A stretch of 64,000 nt of DNA from Eutypa lata. Its lineage: Eukaryota > Ascomycota > Sordariomycetes > Xylariales > Diatrypaceae. The stretch's first letter is position 1; each line of letters starts with the position of its first letter. This document shows positions 12,446 to 23,554 of this stretch, piece after piece. The DNA lies in assembly GCA_022661535.1 (NCBI GenBank), contig JAKULF010000003.1, positions 3,224,001-3,288,000 of the forward strand, read 5' to 3'. A model generated the notes under the pieces. The model was not told the DNA's origin, ran no database searches, and worked only from the letters and a program-made list of their open reading frames with translations. The translations under genes were made by a program, and so were the position numbers.

Positions 12446-13721
12446 ATGGCATCTCCACGTATGTTCCAACTCTTAGTCGCGACGTTGGCAACTAGCCTTC
12501 ATACAAACAGGGTGCTGACTATAATGTGTCGATAGAGAAGATTAGAACTCCGATCACTGATCTTTTCAAGATCAACCACCCCATCCTGCTCGCCGGCATG
12601 AACGTAGCAGCCGGGCCCAAGTTGGCTGCCGCCGTAACGAACGCTGGAGGTTTAGGTGTCATTGGCGGTCTCTCGTATAGCCCGGAGATGTTGAGAGAAC
12701 AGATAGACGAGTTGAAGTCATACCTACATGATAAAAACGCCCCCTTCGGCGTTGACTTGTTGCTCCCTCAAGTCGGCGGCAACGCCCGGAAAACGAAGTA
12801 CGTCATCCTGAGCCATTCGTACCTCCAACGCGTAATAGCATCCGTTCCAAGTACAAAGCTAACATATTGTCATACAGTTATGACTACACGAAAGGAAAGC
12901 TTAACGAGCTAGTCGACATTATCATCGAATCTGGTACTAAGCTCTTCGTCTCTGCTGTCGGTGTTCCTCCTAAGGCCGTAGTCGATAAACTACACAAGCA
13001 TGGCATCGTCTATATGAATATGGTTGGGCACCCGAAGCACGTACAGAAATGTATCGATGTTGGGTGCGATATCATCTGCGCTCAAGGTGGTGAGGGTGGA
13101 GGCCATACGGGAGACGTCCCTACGACTGTGCTGATCCCGGCCTGCGTACAAATCTGCAAGGGGAAGAAGAGTCCCCTGACCGGCAAGCAAATGCCAGTTA
13201 TCGCTGCGGGTGGCATACACAACGGCAATATGCTAGCGGCATCTCTCATGATGGGCGCCGATGCAGTTTGGGTTGGAACAAGGTTCATCCTGGTTGAGGA
13301 AGCCGGTGCGCCGAAGGCCCACAAGGACTCGGTCCAGACGGCTAGCTTCGACGACACCATCCGCACGCTCATCTTCACCGGCCGGCCGCTGCGGGTGCGG
13401 AAGAACCCTTACATCGAGAACTGGGAGACCGAGCGCCAAGCCGAGATCAGGGAGCTGACCGCGAAGGGCATACTCCCCTACGAGGCTGACCTGGAGAAGG
13501 CCATGGACAAGACCACGGGCTCGGACTCCTCGGGGTCGGGCGAAGCGGAGAACAGCGAGGAGGACATCGACGATATGATGGATCAGTTCCGCCCTTACCT
13601 GATGGGCAAGTGCGCCGCGCTCGTCAATGAGCAGAAGACCGCTAAAGAAGTGGTGGATGAATTTGTCGTTGATGCAGCGGAGGCGCTCCAGAAGGGAACG
13701 AAGATGGCCTCGAAGTTGTGA
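12446..13721 (+). CDS. nitronate monooxygenase (2-nitropropane dioxygenase family)
   Basis: FMN-dependent oxidation of alkyl nitronates such as propionate-3-nitronate to carbonyl compound and nitrite, a detoxification reaction in fungi. Three exons: 12446-12458, 12536-12797 and 12878-13721, with introns of 77 nt (GTATGT...TAG) and 80 nt (GTACGT...CAG). The product is 372 aa. The first exon encodes only MASP plus one base, so an annotation starting at the downstream ATG 12526 would begin inside the intron. Family marks: RTPITDLFKINHPILLAGM at the N terminus, a Gly-rich turn (NAGGLGVIGGL), GGEGGGHTG with the expected catalytic His168, and a phosphate-binding strand (PVIAAGGIHNG, GADAVWVGTRF). 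The C-terminal part from about 325 includes an acidic Ser-rich insert and MDQFRPYLMGK. No signal peptide; probably cytosolic. Confidence 0.93.
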
Positions 13722-14733
13722 GCGTGTAGATATCAAAGTGGGTGGATCCCAAGGTGTTTTTGTTTAAGTCTCTATGGTGCCTATGGGAATCATTTCCTGA
13801 GTTTTAGCATGTCAATAGTTATATAAGTTGCATAGTTATGTACAAAGTATCGCTCATTTACCTCTTCAATAGGATGGTAGAACCTTCTGGAACCTCGAGC
13901 TAACCCAACCCTGTGATCATCGAAGCAATCAAGACAATGATGAATTAAGTTTATTAGTCACCATATATCATGAGGTTATAACATCTCATACTGTTATATA
14001 TATTACTAGATATAAGGATGAAAGGTGTTCACTAATAGCATCAAACATTTAAAGCTGCGAATATCTTGTATGCCTGCTGTAAGCGAAATGAGACATTGCG
14101 GTTCTTTGTTGAATTATATCATACTATTTTCTACCCCTTTTGGACAGGCTAATGAACAAACATTGTATGCATCTTAGAGCATTGGACGAACCAAACGCTA
14201 AAGAAACATCTACTTGCAAAGCCTAAGGCTCAACGGAAAGGCCTATCTCCCCAAGATGTATTTGAGAGCACATCAGTTCTTTGAGTGTGTGAGAATGAAC
14301 CACCAAGAACCAAATCGAGTTTCCACCAAGGTAGAGCGAAACAAGGACAAAGAGACACATCACTGGTTGAGCCCAGATAAAGGGGGAAACAATGCCTTTC
14401 TTCAGCTTTCTTCAGACTGCTCTATGTATAGCTAATAAAAGGCCATTGTTCAAGACAAGGCGTTATTGAACGAGGTCAATGAGTGCTTCAGCATATAATA
14501 TGCGCTGCTAGTTGCTACAAAGCAACAACGCTGATTATCTGTACACTATAAAGATAGAAGGAGGCCGATACCTTAGCTTGAGGAAATACTGTTCTTCAGT
14601 CAGTATCAGTGTATCAGGTATACGCATCGAGGTCTCCCACGAAACCTAACTAGCTAACCGCTCTACTAACAACTACGTACAACGTACGAATAATCAGTTA
14701 GTTCAGTTAGTTTTCCGTTGAGAGAGAGAGACA
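13722..14733. other. intergenic region
   Basis: Between two plus-strand genes; no further gene is supported. A 73-codon frame at 14214-14435 has no homology that I recognise. The final 60 bases before the next ATG include AGTTAGTT and GAGAGAGAGAGA runs typical of a fungal leader. Confidence 0.55.
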
Positions 14734-16323
14734 ATGGCGCACTCACCACTCTTCCGCACCATCATGCGCGCGGCGCTCGACAGCCGCACCGCCTCGCTAA
14801 CCAAGTACGAGCTCGCGATGGAAGAGATCTGCACCGACCGGCTCGGGCAGCGGCACTCCGGGCTCCTCGATGTCGAGGGCTGGCACGACTACCGGAAGAG
14901 CCTGGAGCTCAAGAAGCCGCGCGAGGCGAGACTCGCCAAGCGAGCGAGGGACCTCTGGAGGGGCGCGAGGCGGGACGACCCGTGTATCAAGAAGCCCTTA
15001 TCCCGCCCCCTGCGCTACAAGACCTTCGAGTACCCCGAGAAGCTCGACTCCAGAGCCAGGGCCGAGCTGCCCCTCGCCCGCTCCATCCGCTACCTCAAGA
15101 TGCTCAAGATGATGACCGCCCTCGACATCAGCCGCTCCTCTCCCGTCTTCAGTGCCTACTGCGATTGGCGGCCCCCGCCGCGGCGGGAGGTGCTGCGCGC
15201 CGAAGCGGTAGGCGCCTCGCTGGTACCCTCGCGGCGTCGCGGGACTCCCGCTAACCCTCTCTTGTCCGTTGCTTCTGGAAACGACGAGGACGTGGCGAGT
15301 AGGATGAACTGCATCGGAATCCTCGACCCCTGGGTTCTCCGCTCGGAGCTGACGCCCGAATACGTGCCCAAACTGCATCTGCGACGCGAGCGCGCGAACC
15401 TGATGACGCGGAGCGCCGAGTTCGCGGCCCTCGTGAAGCGTCGCGTCAAGAAGGAAGGGTGGCGGTTGCCGGTGGCGGAGGGCGGGTACTCGGACGACGA
15501 CTCGGACGCCACCGAGGACGAGTCGGTGCCGAGGAACAGCGGGAAGAGGAAGCGCAGGGCCCAGACGGCGGCGCAGAACGAGCAGATCTCCAAGAGGCAG
15601 CGGAATGCGGCCGAGAGGAAGACCGAGGCCAAGAAGCAGAAGGAGATGCCGAAGCCCAAGCCGAAGTTCTTCGTCAGGACGTTCGATAGTCGCGCCCATG
15701 ACGAGAGGCAGCTCCGGCAGCAGGCGCGGAGCCGCTTTGCCCTCTCGCAGCAGAACTTGCCCAGGGTTGAGCAGCCGTTGTGGGGGGCGGGGAGGTACGA
15801 GGCAGAAGAGGAGGGCGAGGAAGAGGGCGAGGAGGGTGAGGGGATCGTGATTGGTGCGAGTGGGTTGAGCTCGAGGTCAGCCTCTGATGAGGGAGAAGAA
15901 GAAGAAGAAGAAGAAGCGGGTGGGAAGACGAAGAAGTCACCCAAACTCAGAAACGAGCGGGCGAAACCCAAGGAGAAGAAGGTAAGTCCGTATTCCAGCA
16001 CCGAAGAGGAGGCTGCGAAGATGTCGGAGATGATTGGCTTCAAGCTCCCGACTGTCATCCCCGACGATTACAACTGGAGAGACGGGGATGCCATGAGGCT
16101 TGATGGCGAGGAAGAGGAGGAAGGGGAGGAGGTGAGGCTGACGGGTGCGATCGGACCCGACGAGGCCCGGGAGTACCGGCGGTGGAGGAAGACGTCCGCG
16201 AAGGCTGTCTTCGCGGCCCGCAACCGCTACACGAGGTGCAGGGCGTACAAGGAGAGGACCCGGGAGAAGGAGATCACCCTCACGGTAAGGGAGATGCTCA
16301 AGTTTTGGAAGAACAGGGTTTGA
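14734..16323 (+). CDS. charged hypothetical protein, probably nuclear
   Basis: Single-exon, GC-rich, 529 aa, function not recognised. Residues 1-150 (starting MAHSPLFRTIMRAALDSRT) look ordered and basic, with LARSIRYLKMLKMMTALDI. Residues about 195-245 (MNCIGILDPWVLRSELTPEY, then a basic helix) also look ordered. The middle alternates acidic stretches (SDDDSDATEDE) with Lys/Arg-rich stretches (GKRKRRAQ, KRQRNAAERKTEAKKQKE) that resemble bipartite nuclear signals and a coiled coil. Glu-runs lie at about 352-366 and 388-396. The C-terminal 50 residues (EYRRWRKTSAKAVFAARNRY ... EMLKFWKNRV) are basic and helical and may be a conserved binding module. The ATG is preceded by AGAGAGACA and is the first Met of the frame. 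No domain assignment is possible by eye. Confidence 0.75.
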   Translation: MAHSPLFRTIMRAALDSRTASLTKYELAMEEICTDRLGQRHSGLLDVEGWHDYRKSLELKKPREARLAKRARDLWRGARRDDPCIKKPLSRPLRYKTFEYPEKLDSRARAELPLARSIRYLKMLKMMTALDISRSSPVFSAYCDWRPPPRREVLRAEAVGASLVPSRRRGTPANPLLSVASGNDEDVASRMNCIGILDPWVLRSELTPEYVPKLHLRRERANLMTRSAEFAALVKRRVKKEGWRLPVAEGGYSDDDSDATEDESVPRNSGKRKRRAQTAAQNEQISKRQRNAAERKTEAKKQKEMPKPKPKFFVRTFDSRAHDERQLRQQARSRFALSQQNLPRVEQPLWGAGRYEAEEEGEEEGEEGEGIVIGASGLSSRSASDEGEEEEEEEAGGKTKKSPKLRNERAKPKEKKVSPYSSTEEEAAKMSEMIGFKLPTVIPDDYNWRDGDAMRLDGEEEEEGEEVRLTGAIGPDEAREYRRWRKTSAKAVFAARNRYTRCRAYKERTREKEITLTVREMLKFWKNRV

Positions 16324-19300
16324 TGATAAATAGATTTGGGCGGCGCATAGGTTGTTGGGTTGGTCTTATATAGAGATTTTGTATTGTGTTTTGTACATAC
16401 GTACTGTACTTTCAGGTATATATAATTCACTCGGTATAGAAATATGTTAATACACACGCTTGGAACTTGATCAACTAGCATGCTGACACCGGGTTGTTTT
16501 GATAATGCAGGACATTCCCGTTTAAGCTGCGTCCATTGTTGTGGACCTCTTTGAATCCTTATCGCCTTGAGGGATTCCAGTGGTAGTGTTGGTATGGAGG
16601 CATTTGACCTCACGACTATGACATGTCTTATCGCTCCAGCCTTGGCATCTTGGTGTTCGCGGGATTGGGTCGGGAGGTTGTTGTCTGGAGATAATATATT
16701 GATACGATATGGGCGTCACGGGAGACGAGGCACGATGTCGTTAAGCTGTGCAACAATCCGGGCCCGATGAGCTGCTTCGCTAGAGCGAGGGCTTTGTGCT
16801 GTCCCGAGAGGTGTGGATCCTGGAGCACTTGCAAAAGAAGCGAGACGGTAGGTGCTGAGACTGTGTTGATCGACAGAGTGCTGTGTAGGAGGGTTGGTAG
16901 AAAAGACATGCGGCTGCTTTGGGGGGGTTTCCCTACAAGAGATGTCAACTACAACTCGGAAGTGCAGCATCTATGCTAGATGTTGAGAATGTAACAGGAA
17001 GGGGGTGGACAAACCCTCCGTAAACTACATTGTTGGACGAGGAACTCATGGCTCGTACAATGTGGAGATTCAGTATGACAGGGGTGTTGACAGTTAACAA
17101 TCAAGTTAAAAACACTCGAAATCTATGTATGCTGTAGCTGAATTACGTGAGTATGCTGGGAATAGAGACAGAATATAAAGTTGTAGATGCGTCTATCCGG
17201 GTATGGATTCGTAAAAAGTAGGTTCTGAACATAGTGGCAGCAGCGATCAAATTTATATCAACGAGATACAATACTATAGAAACTGAGCCGCCATCAGGGA
17301 CTTAACGAGACTACATAAGACGGACGCTGCCAACACACCGGCTGGCAATGAAATCCTCCATGCTAGTGCCCAATTTTCTGCCAGTACCAGACTTCAACTT
17401 TGGATGATTTAGCATGCAGCTACCAAAATAAGGCGGCGTGATCACCGTGCTGCCGTATCGATCCCCACGTACGCTTATTCGTCAATGTCGAAACGGTCGA
17501 GGCACGGCGAAAGGGGAGAAAGCCTGCGTACAGGAACAGTGAGGGAGGTGGGTCCCGGAACCGTGCATGTGGAAGAACCTAAGTTAGTCAAGAGATTAGC
17601 AGTACCAGATGCTCGCTCTACATACCAAGAAGAACGGGGAATTCGTCAAGGTTACCATGTAAATATTCACTTATGCAATCTAGTGTATAAGGCGATGACC
17701 AGAGATGCACGACAATGCTACATCAAGAAGGAAGCTAGTTGTAGGTGGAAGGTAGATGCACCTATCAAATCCCATACCTTTGCGAGGACACATCCGACGA
17801 GTTCTAGAATCAGAAATACCACAACTGGAAACCTACAGGATAATGTTATAAGAAAAGCTAGTGTACCTCTGACCTAAGAACTCATTAGGGTCTGTGAGGC
17901 AGTCTAGGTAGCTAGTCCATTTGACATAGGAACGTTAGGATTGTACCCTTACCCAGGTTCAACACCCACTGAGAAGAAGGATATCCTACAGACGAACGAT
18001 GAAGCGGACCGTAGTGAACTCGTTCTTTTGGCCTAGTTCCATGTGTCGGATGATGTCTCTTCGAAAATGAACAATGGCTAACCGGGGCTAGATCCGATGA
18101 GACCTAAATTGGAGCCAGTCGGAAGCCAAACTTGGTCGACATCAGAAAACTTATCCACGTCGCATCAAGTTCGATAAATGCAGAACCCCGGTTTGGCTAT
18201 AGATGTCGAGCCGCTGGCTGAGTCTCTGATGGTATTCATGCTTGACATGGCGCGCCCTAGCTTCGAGCAAAGACTGCAAGGTCGAAGATCTCTCCACTCG
18301 ACTATTATGCAACGAGCAGCAACCTTTGCTAAGCGATCGTTCCCTCGCGCTGACTGGCCGAGATTTAATGAATCGTAGCCGACGGTTCCGATTGTGCATG
18401 TTTTAACGACAAGCTCGTCCGTATGCAGCCCGTGAGACACCTAAGCGAGCTTCAGCAACACAGGCGACATCTCGAACGATAGGCCATGAACTAAAGTTCT
18501 CGTCCGAAGTCGTTGGGATATCTTTGCCCAATTCAGACTAGAGAACGCCCGGTTCCCGTTGGAGATAGGTAGAGCGTTCGGTGACGAAATAAGCAAGTGC
18601 CACATGATACGTCGTCGTTGACGTTGTGTAACGCTGACAAGTAGCTGCCCACTGCCCTTGCTGCCTAATACCCTTTTCTCATGCCGTAGCCTCACTCTCT
18701 GAATGCAGCTGCCTCATTGTGAGAAGAATGACGCGGCCTCTCACTCGGAGGCCTCAACTCGGTGGATTGTGTCCACGACTTGTCACATCGCTCGGTTCGT
18801 TATTGCTGAGATAAAAATTAAAAAAAATCTTGGCGGGCAAAGATGAAGACGGGAAGGTTCCGATGCCTGCCGTCAGGAAAAATGTCTCGCCGTCGCCGAT
18901 GAATGGACGCCACGTGATGAATGTTGAGTAGGAGGCTTGGGTGGGTAAGACTTTCTTGCCATGCCGTGTTGGATTGTCTTGATACTATGATCAAGCATGT
19001 TGCACACTTCGAAGTTGAAAGTCGTCTGGGCTTTCTCGTATGCTCAATGTAGACTTGAGTATACATATATATACCCTTCAAATCTCGTCGACGATGATAA
19101 GTATAAACATTAGCTTCATTGTTGTAGTCCAATGTGCGTTGTCAACAGATATTATATTGATATAGGAAACTGGGAGGAGAGCGCTCTTTGAACTGGAGGA
19201 TAAATATACCAGATAAAAAGGTAACAACTGTAAGAAGGATCCTAAAAGTGTATAAACTCGAAGTGGAAAAACCTAGTTGGGAGGTTGTCTGGTTTTAAAT

Positions 19301-22300
19301 ACCGGGTGGCCGATCCAGATGGACAGGGATACTGACAGGGGTTATGTCAACATACCCACCTAGACTAATATACATGGTAACATCAAAGAATTTGGATCCA
19401 TGCCATGTGGCCGTTCACATTTTCTGTGTGGTCTGGTTGGATGAGGAGTGACTGGCCTTATGTTCCGACGAACGGTTTGCTTGAATGTGTAAAAAAGGAC
19501 ACCTGAACTGAAGGTTAACGAATTCTCTCCGGTGGGTTAGAGTAACACCCCTCTTCCGAATGTGTGGATTGGCTTGCTTGACGACCCCAAGACGGACTCA
19601 ACCATGTCGTGCTTCCACAAAAGATTGACCGGCCAGCGGGGAGGCGGCTTATTATTACCGATGCGATCCAATACGCCATCTGCAGTTTAATAGTTTTCCT
19701 TTTTGTGGCATTCAAATGGAAGCTCGGTTTCCCCGGATTGTCATTTCCCCCCCGCTGACAGACAGCTAAGGCCATCCATCCATCAACTGCCACATTCAGC
19801 GAAACAGCGCAGTACGACCAACAGGGGCAGTTCTGATAGTCACGACGAATACGCCTCTGGTTGGGCGTAACGAGGGCAACCCGGAGCAAATGCAAGGCTC
19901 CGGAGTCCTACGTAGAGCCCCAATATGAGTGCTTGCCCGTTATTTCGTGATCCACGTAAGGCTCAGCACTTCCTTTGCCTTGGGGCTGCTCGAATACGAC
20001 GTATGATACACTTATGAACCTCCGATTACATATGACGAACCCAATTTACTACGTAGCCGTCATTGATAGGGGCGAGCTTGAGTGCAAGCGGGACGGGAAA
20101 AAAAATGCACACTTCAGAGATGTATCTTGTTGGCCAGGCCGTGTTCCACGCTTCGCCCATATTCTCGTTTGTATCAACGGCATCCAATATACCTACCAGC
20201 TGAACATAAGGTCACACTGCCTTCTGCAAGTAACCATTATCCTCATGTATGTCTCAGAATATCATGGGATGAGATCTCTATATATAGCACATCATGGGGA
20301 GTGTTCATCAGTCTGGTTTATCCCCTATTATACGTTCTTTATCTACGTACATCTTCATTACCCCTCTCCGGTTATGTTGCACAGACCACCGGATCTAGAA
20401 GAGAGATAGGACGCCGGCTATCTGCACTACTATTAGGACCACCGATAGGTAGCCAGCAGCTGCATTAGGGGAGTAGCTATGGTTGTTCAACCAACGTGAC
20501 AAGCCCCATGGTTTGGTGTACACCTCAAGAGAACAAGGTATCAAGGTAAGCAAGGTCAAGACCGCCATTTGGTTCTCCCTAGTGACATTCTACCCTCTTT
20601 TAGTAGATAGCCTCTATGTCTCAGCTTCCTATCCCATATAGCGATTGGTCTCGGATCCTATGTTACATCTTAGCTAGGGGAAGGGGCGTGGACCACCAAG
20701 TTCTGCAGTGGCCTATGAGGTTCGGACCATGGCATACGGACTCACGGGCTACCCTAGGCAAACAAATATATGCCTGACTTCGACCCTCTGTCTGTCTCCT
20801 ATGGCTGTGTTTCGGATATCCGCTTACATACTGGTCTTGAAGCCCCTTACGGACCAAGGATATGGTTTCCCCCTAAGACAAGAGCGCCTTAAGCTGGCTC
20901 CGGAGGCACACCATGCGCCGTGGTGTCTAAGACCAGATAATGGCCAGGTGGTGGCTGTCTGAATATGCAATTATTTAAGACCATAGGTGCGTTTGTCACA
21001 TAACACAAACTTGATGCCCTCGACTAACCGCGATAAATGTGACCCTAGGCATAGGCACAGAGTTCACCGCTGGCTACTCACATCTGAGAGTTGGAGGTAT
21101 GGTTCTCATTATAACCTTGTTGAACCTGCAGGTACCCGTACCGGCCCCTTCTTTCAGCTTTCTACCTACTTACATAGGAAAGGCGAGCCACTCATCAGAG
21201 CTTCTAGTTCCTTCACAGCAAACAAATGTAGAAGGAAGACGCATTCAGCTAGACGGTGAGGATATGCAATGGTATGAAAACCTCTCAATACTTCTCGGTA
21301 CATTCTCAGAAGTCAATGTTGAGGCTCGTCTGGTCTTCAATAGGATGTGGTGAGGCTGGTGAAACCATGAAGACCAACGTCATTCCATAGCTTCTGGAGC
21401 CTGAATAGAGGGAAAACCAGTAGCGCTTTCCTACAGCCTTTACTCATGGGTGATAATATTTCACGAGAGAACAGTTGTTGACCTCAGCTCAGAAATAGCA
21501 ATAGTCTTAGACTTTGCCATGTGTATCACACGGGAAATATGTTCTTGCGTTTAGGGGGAAGAGCAAGTATGGTTCAGTATCTTGTTCTCAAACTGACACA
21601 CGAGGCGCTGTCTATTGATTCTATCTGTCAACTAGTAGAATGATAATAATATAGAGTATTACTTGGTTATTACTATAATCCGTTCAAATAGTTGCTCAAG
21701 AGGAAGTAACTTAGACTACATGCTAGTCATGGATTATCTTTACCTATTGGTACTCACATTCAACTCAATTAAGAATGCTCGAAGACATATGTGAAATTTC
21801 TCCTATCCTAGTGATGTTGTATCTTTCATCTTTCGTGATCTAGGCGGATTATGGCATCACATGCAAGTATAATCCGCTGTATCCTAGCCATAACAAGTTA
21901 GGGGTACCCCCTCGAGCCGGCTTGAAGAAATTGTACAGACATATACCTATGATCAGATTTGCTCGTTTTAAGGTATAATGTTAGAAAATTCATTAGAGTC
22001 TAGCATACACACACATCACCGTGTTGACTATCTATATGAATAGGCCCTGAGACATCTTGGTGTTGAGGAAGGCGCCTAAATCCGTTAGCCAAGGCTCAAC
22101 CCGACCTAACCAAACCCAGTATCCCGATTCAATCTCTACGGGCCATTTTCTTTGTTCCGTGACACGTCTCCGTCATATTGGCACTAGATCTAGATATAGG
22201 TTCATAAATGTAACGACGAAGAGAGCCGGAGGCTAGAATCAGCCAAACCGGGAAAACTCAGGGGCCATAGACGGGACATAGTTGACCTAAGGTCATCATC

Positions 22301-23254
22301 AATCCACGAAACTAGCCAGGTGTTCGAATGACCAGAATGACATTGGAATATGGCGAGCCGAGTTCCATAGATACCCATTCCCTTTGGCCGGTTAGCTCCG
22401 GAGAACTATCCCCCTATACCTATGTGGGGGCTCGGCCTATGGGGATTATGCAATGGTAGGTGGTGACAGAACATAACTGGACCACGATTATAATTGTGAC
22501 GAATACAGAGCCGCACTATATTTTGAGTGATCGATTGTCATCTTTGTTTGGTCGCCGGGTGGTGATATCTGCTAGACTATTTGTGGCCTTAGATACCGGA
22601 GCTGCAGGCGAGTGTGGTGTGGTTGGGTTCTAATGATAATAGAGCCTCTACTATCATGCTGCCATGCTACCATGCTACTTAACAACATTTCTAGCTGTCA
22701 GGTTGATTTCCTAATGTCAATTGGTGCGTGCGAATGGATATGAGTATCAATAGGTAAGCCTTAGTTTCTAAGGCACCAGCGACTGCGCGGAGATTGAGTC
22801 GAGCGTCACCCGTACAACTAGCTTCCCTAACCGGATGGAATCTTAATGGAAGCCTTCGACCTACTAACTATGGGGTAAGGGGAATTCGCCTAAGTTATGC
22901 TCCTTTGCGAACACCTTCATTCAGCTCGAGTGTTACTAAAGAATTAGCTCAAGCAAGTTGCTCTTCTTCGGCTTGGTCTGAAGTTCTTTGAGCTAATGCT
23001 TGGTCATATGACGTATATCAGTTTGGACCTAGGAAGAGTGCGGCGTAGTGAGGTTCGCACCGCCCCGTTCAGCTGAAGATTGGGATGAACTGCTCAAGAC
23101 CTTAAATAGTCGAGACATTGTCAACTTCAGCTTGATTTAAGCTTTGTTCTCATGAAAACAACACTCAAGCGCTCTCATAAACCATACACAGCAAGTTCTA
23201 GACATAACATCACATAAAAACTTCATAAGTCTTTAATACATCAGTCATCTCACA
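16324..23254. other. long gene-poor region
   Basis: About 6.9 kb with no protein I can support. Frames exist on both strands (for example 16567-16970, 17485-17877 and 18151-18700) but none shows a recognisable domain, convincing splice structure or codon pattern. Moderately GC-rich patches at 18.0-18.9, 20.6-21.3 and 22.0-22.5 kb differ from A+T-rich DNA around them and may be old decayed genes or repeats. Small structures seen: a hairpin at 21844-21877 (9-bp arms) and a tandem octamer CATGCTRC x3 at 22655-22678. Confidence 0.5.
21844..21877. repeat. inverted repeat, 9-bp perfect arms
   Basis: GCGGATTAT (21844-21852) and its complement ATAATCCGC (21869-21877) are separated by 16 bases. CTAG occurs just outside both arms, so the symmetry is slightly longer but interrupted. 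It may be a MITE remnant, a hairpin or a dimeric binding site. Confidence 0.5.
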
Positions 23255-23554
23255 ATGGGTATCTTCTCAAGCTCCAAAGATTCCCAGGACCAAGCTCCCG
23301 CCGATTCCAAAAAGAGCCTATATACCCGCTACCACAATGCTCGCATCGGTCGCGACAACAAGGCTAGCGATGAGGATTTGGAGAAGTACACCGGGAAGAG
23401 TAGGGTAGAGCTCGAGAAATGGGCCGAGACTACACCGGGCGTCGGCAAGAACCAGGTCTCCATCGCAGCAGGCTCGAGTCCGGGCATCGCAGGTGACCTC
23501 GCGGCTCCGGCCGGACCGTTGGGGACGAACAGGCCGAGGGACTTCTCGAAATAG
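23255..23554 (+). CDS. small conserved-looking protein, putative N-myristoylated
   Basis: 99 aa, single exon, starting MGIFSSSKDS. Gly2 with Ser at position 6 fits the N-myristoyltransferase pattern, so the protein may be membrane-tethered in the cytosol. The middle (KSLYTRYHNARIGRDNKASD, then DLEKYTGKSRVELEKWA) looks like a short helical module. The C-terminal third is Gly/Ala/Pro-rich and ends RPRDFSK. GC content and codon use rise sharply relative to the flanks, supporting a real gene, and CTCACA precedes the ATG. I do not recognise a named family. Confidence 0.7.
   Translation: MGIFSSSKDSQDQAPADSKKSLYTRYHNARIGRDNKASDEDLEKYTGKSRVELEKWAETTPGVGKNQVSIAAGSSPGIAGDLAAPAGPLGTNRPRDFSK

Noticed and set aside
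15981..15997. GTAAGT...CCAG inside the 529-aa gene
   Set aside because: 17 nt is far too short for an intron and the frame reads through normally.
14998..16058. Minus-strand frames of 233 and 300 codons
   Set aside because: Shadows of the GC-rich 529-aa gene; they are low-complexity Leu/Ser runs arising from Glu/Lys codons read backwards.
17485..17877. 130-codon ORF with ATG
   Set aside because: No recognisable domain, no splice context and no compositional shift from the flanks; too weak to call a gene.
19515..20409. Frames of 126 (-) and 144 (+) codons
   Set aside because: Both open at TTG, and the composition is not protein-like.
16324..23254. Transposon or secondary-metabolite cluster in the long gap
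   Set aside because: No transposase, reverse transcriptase, PKS or NRPS motif and no terminal repeats seen; only decayed-looking DNA.
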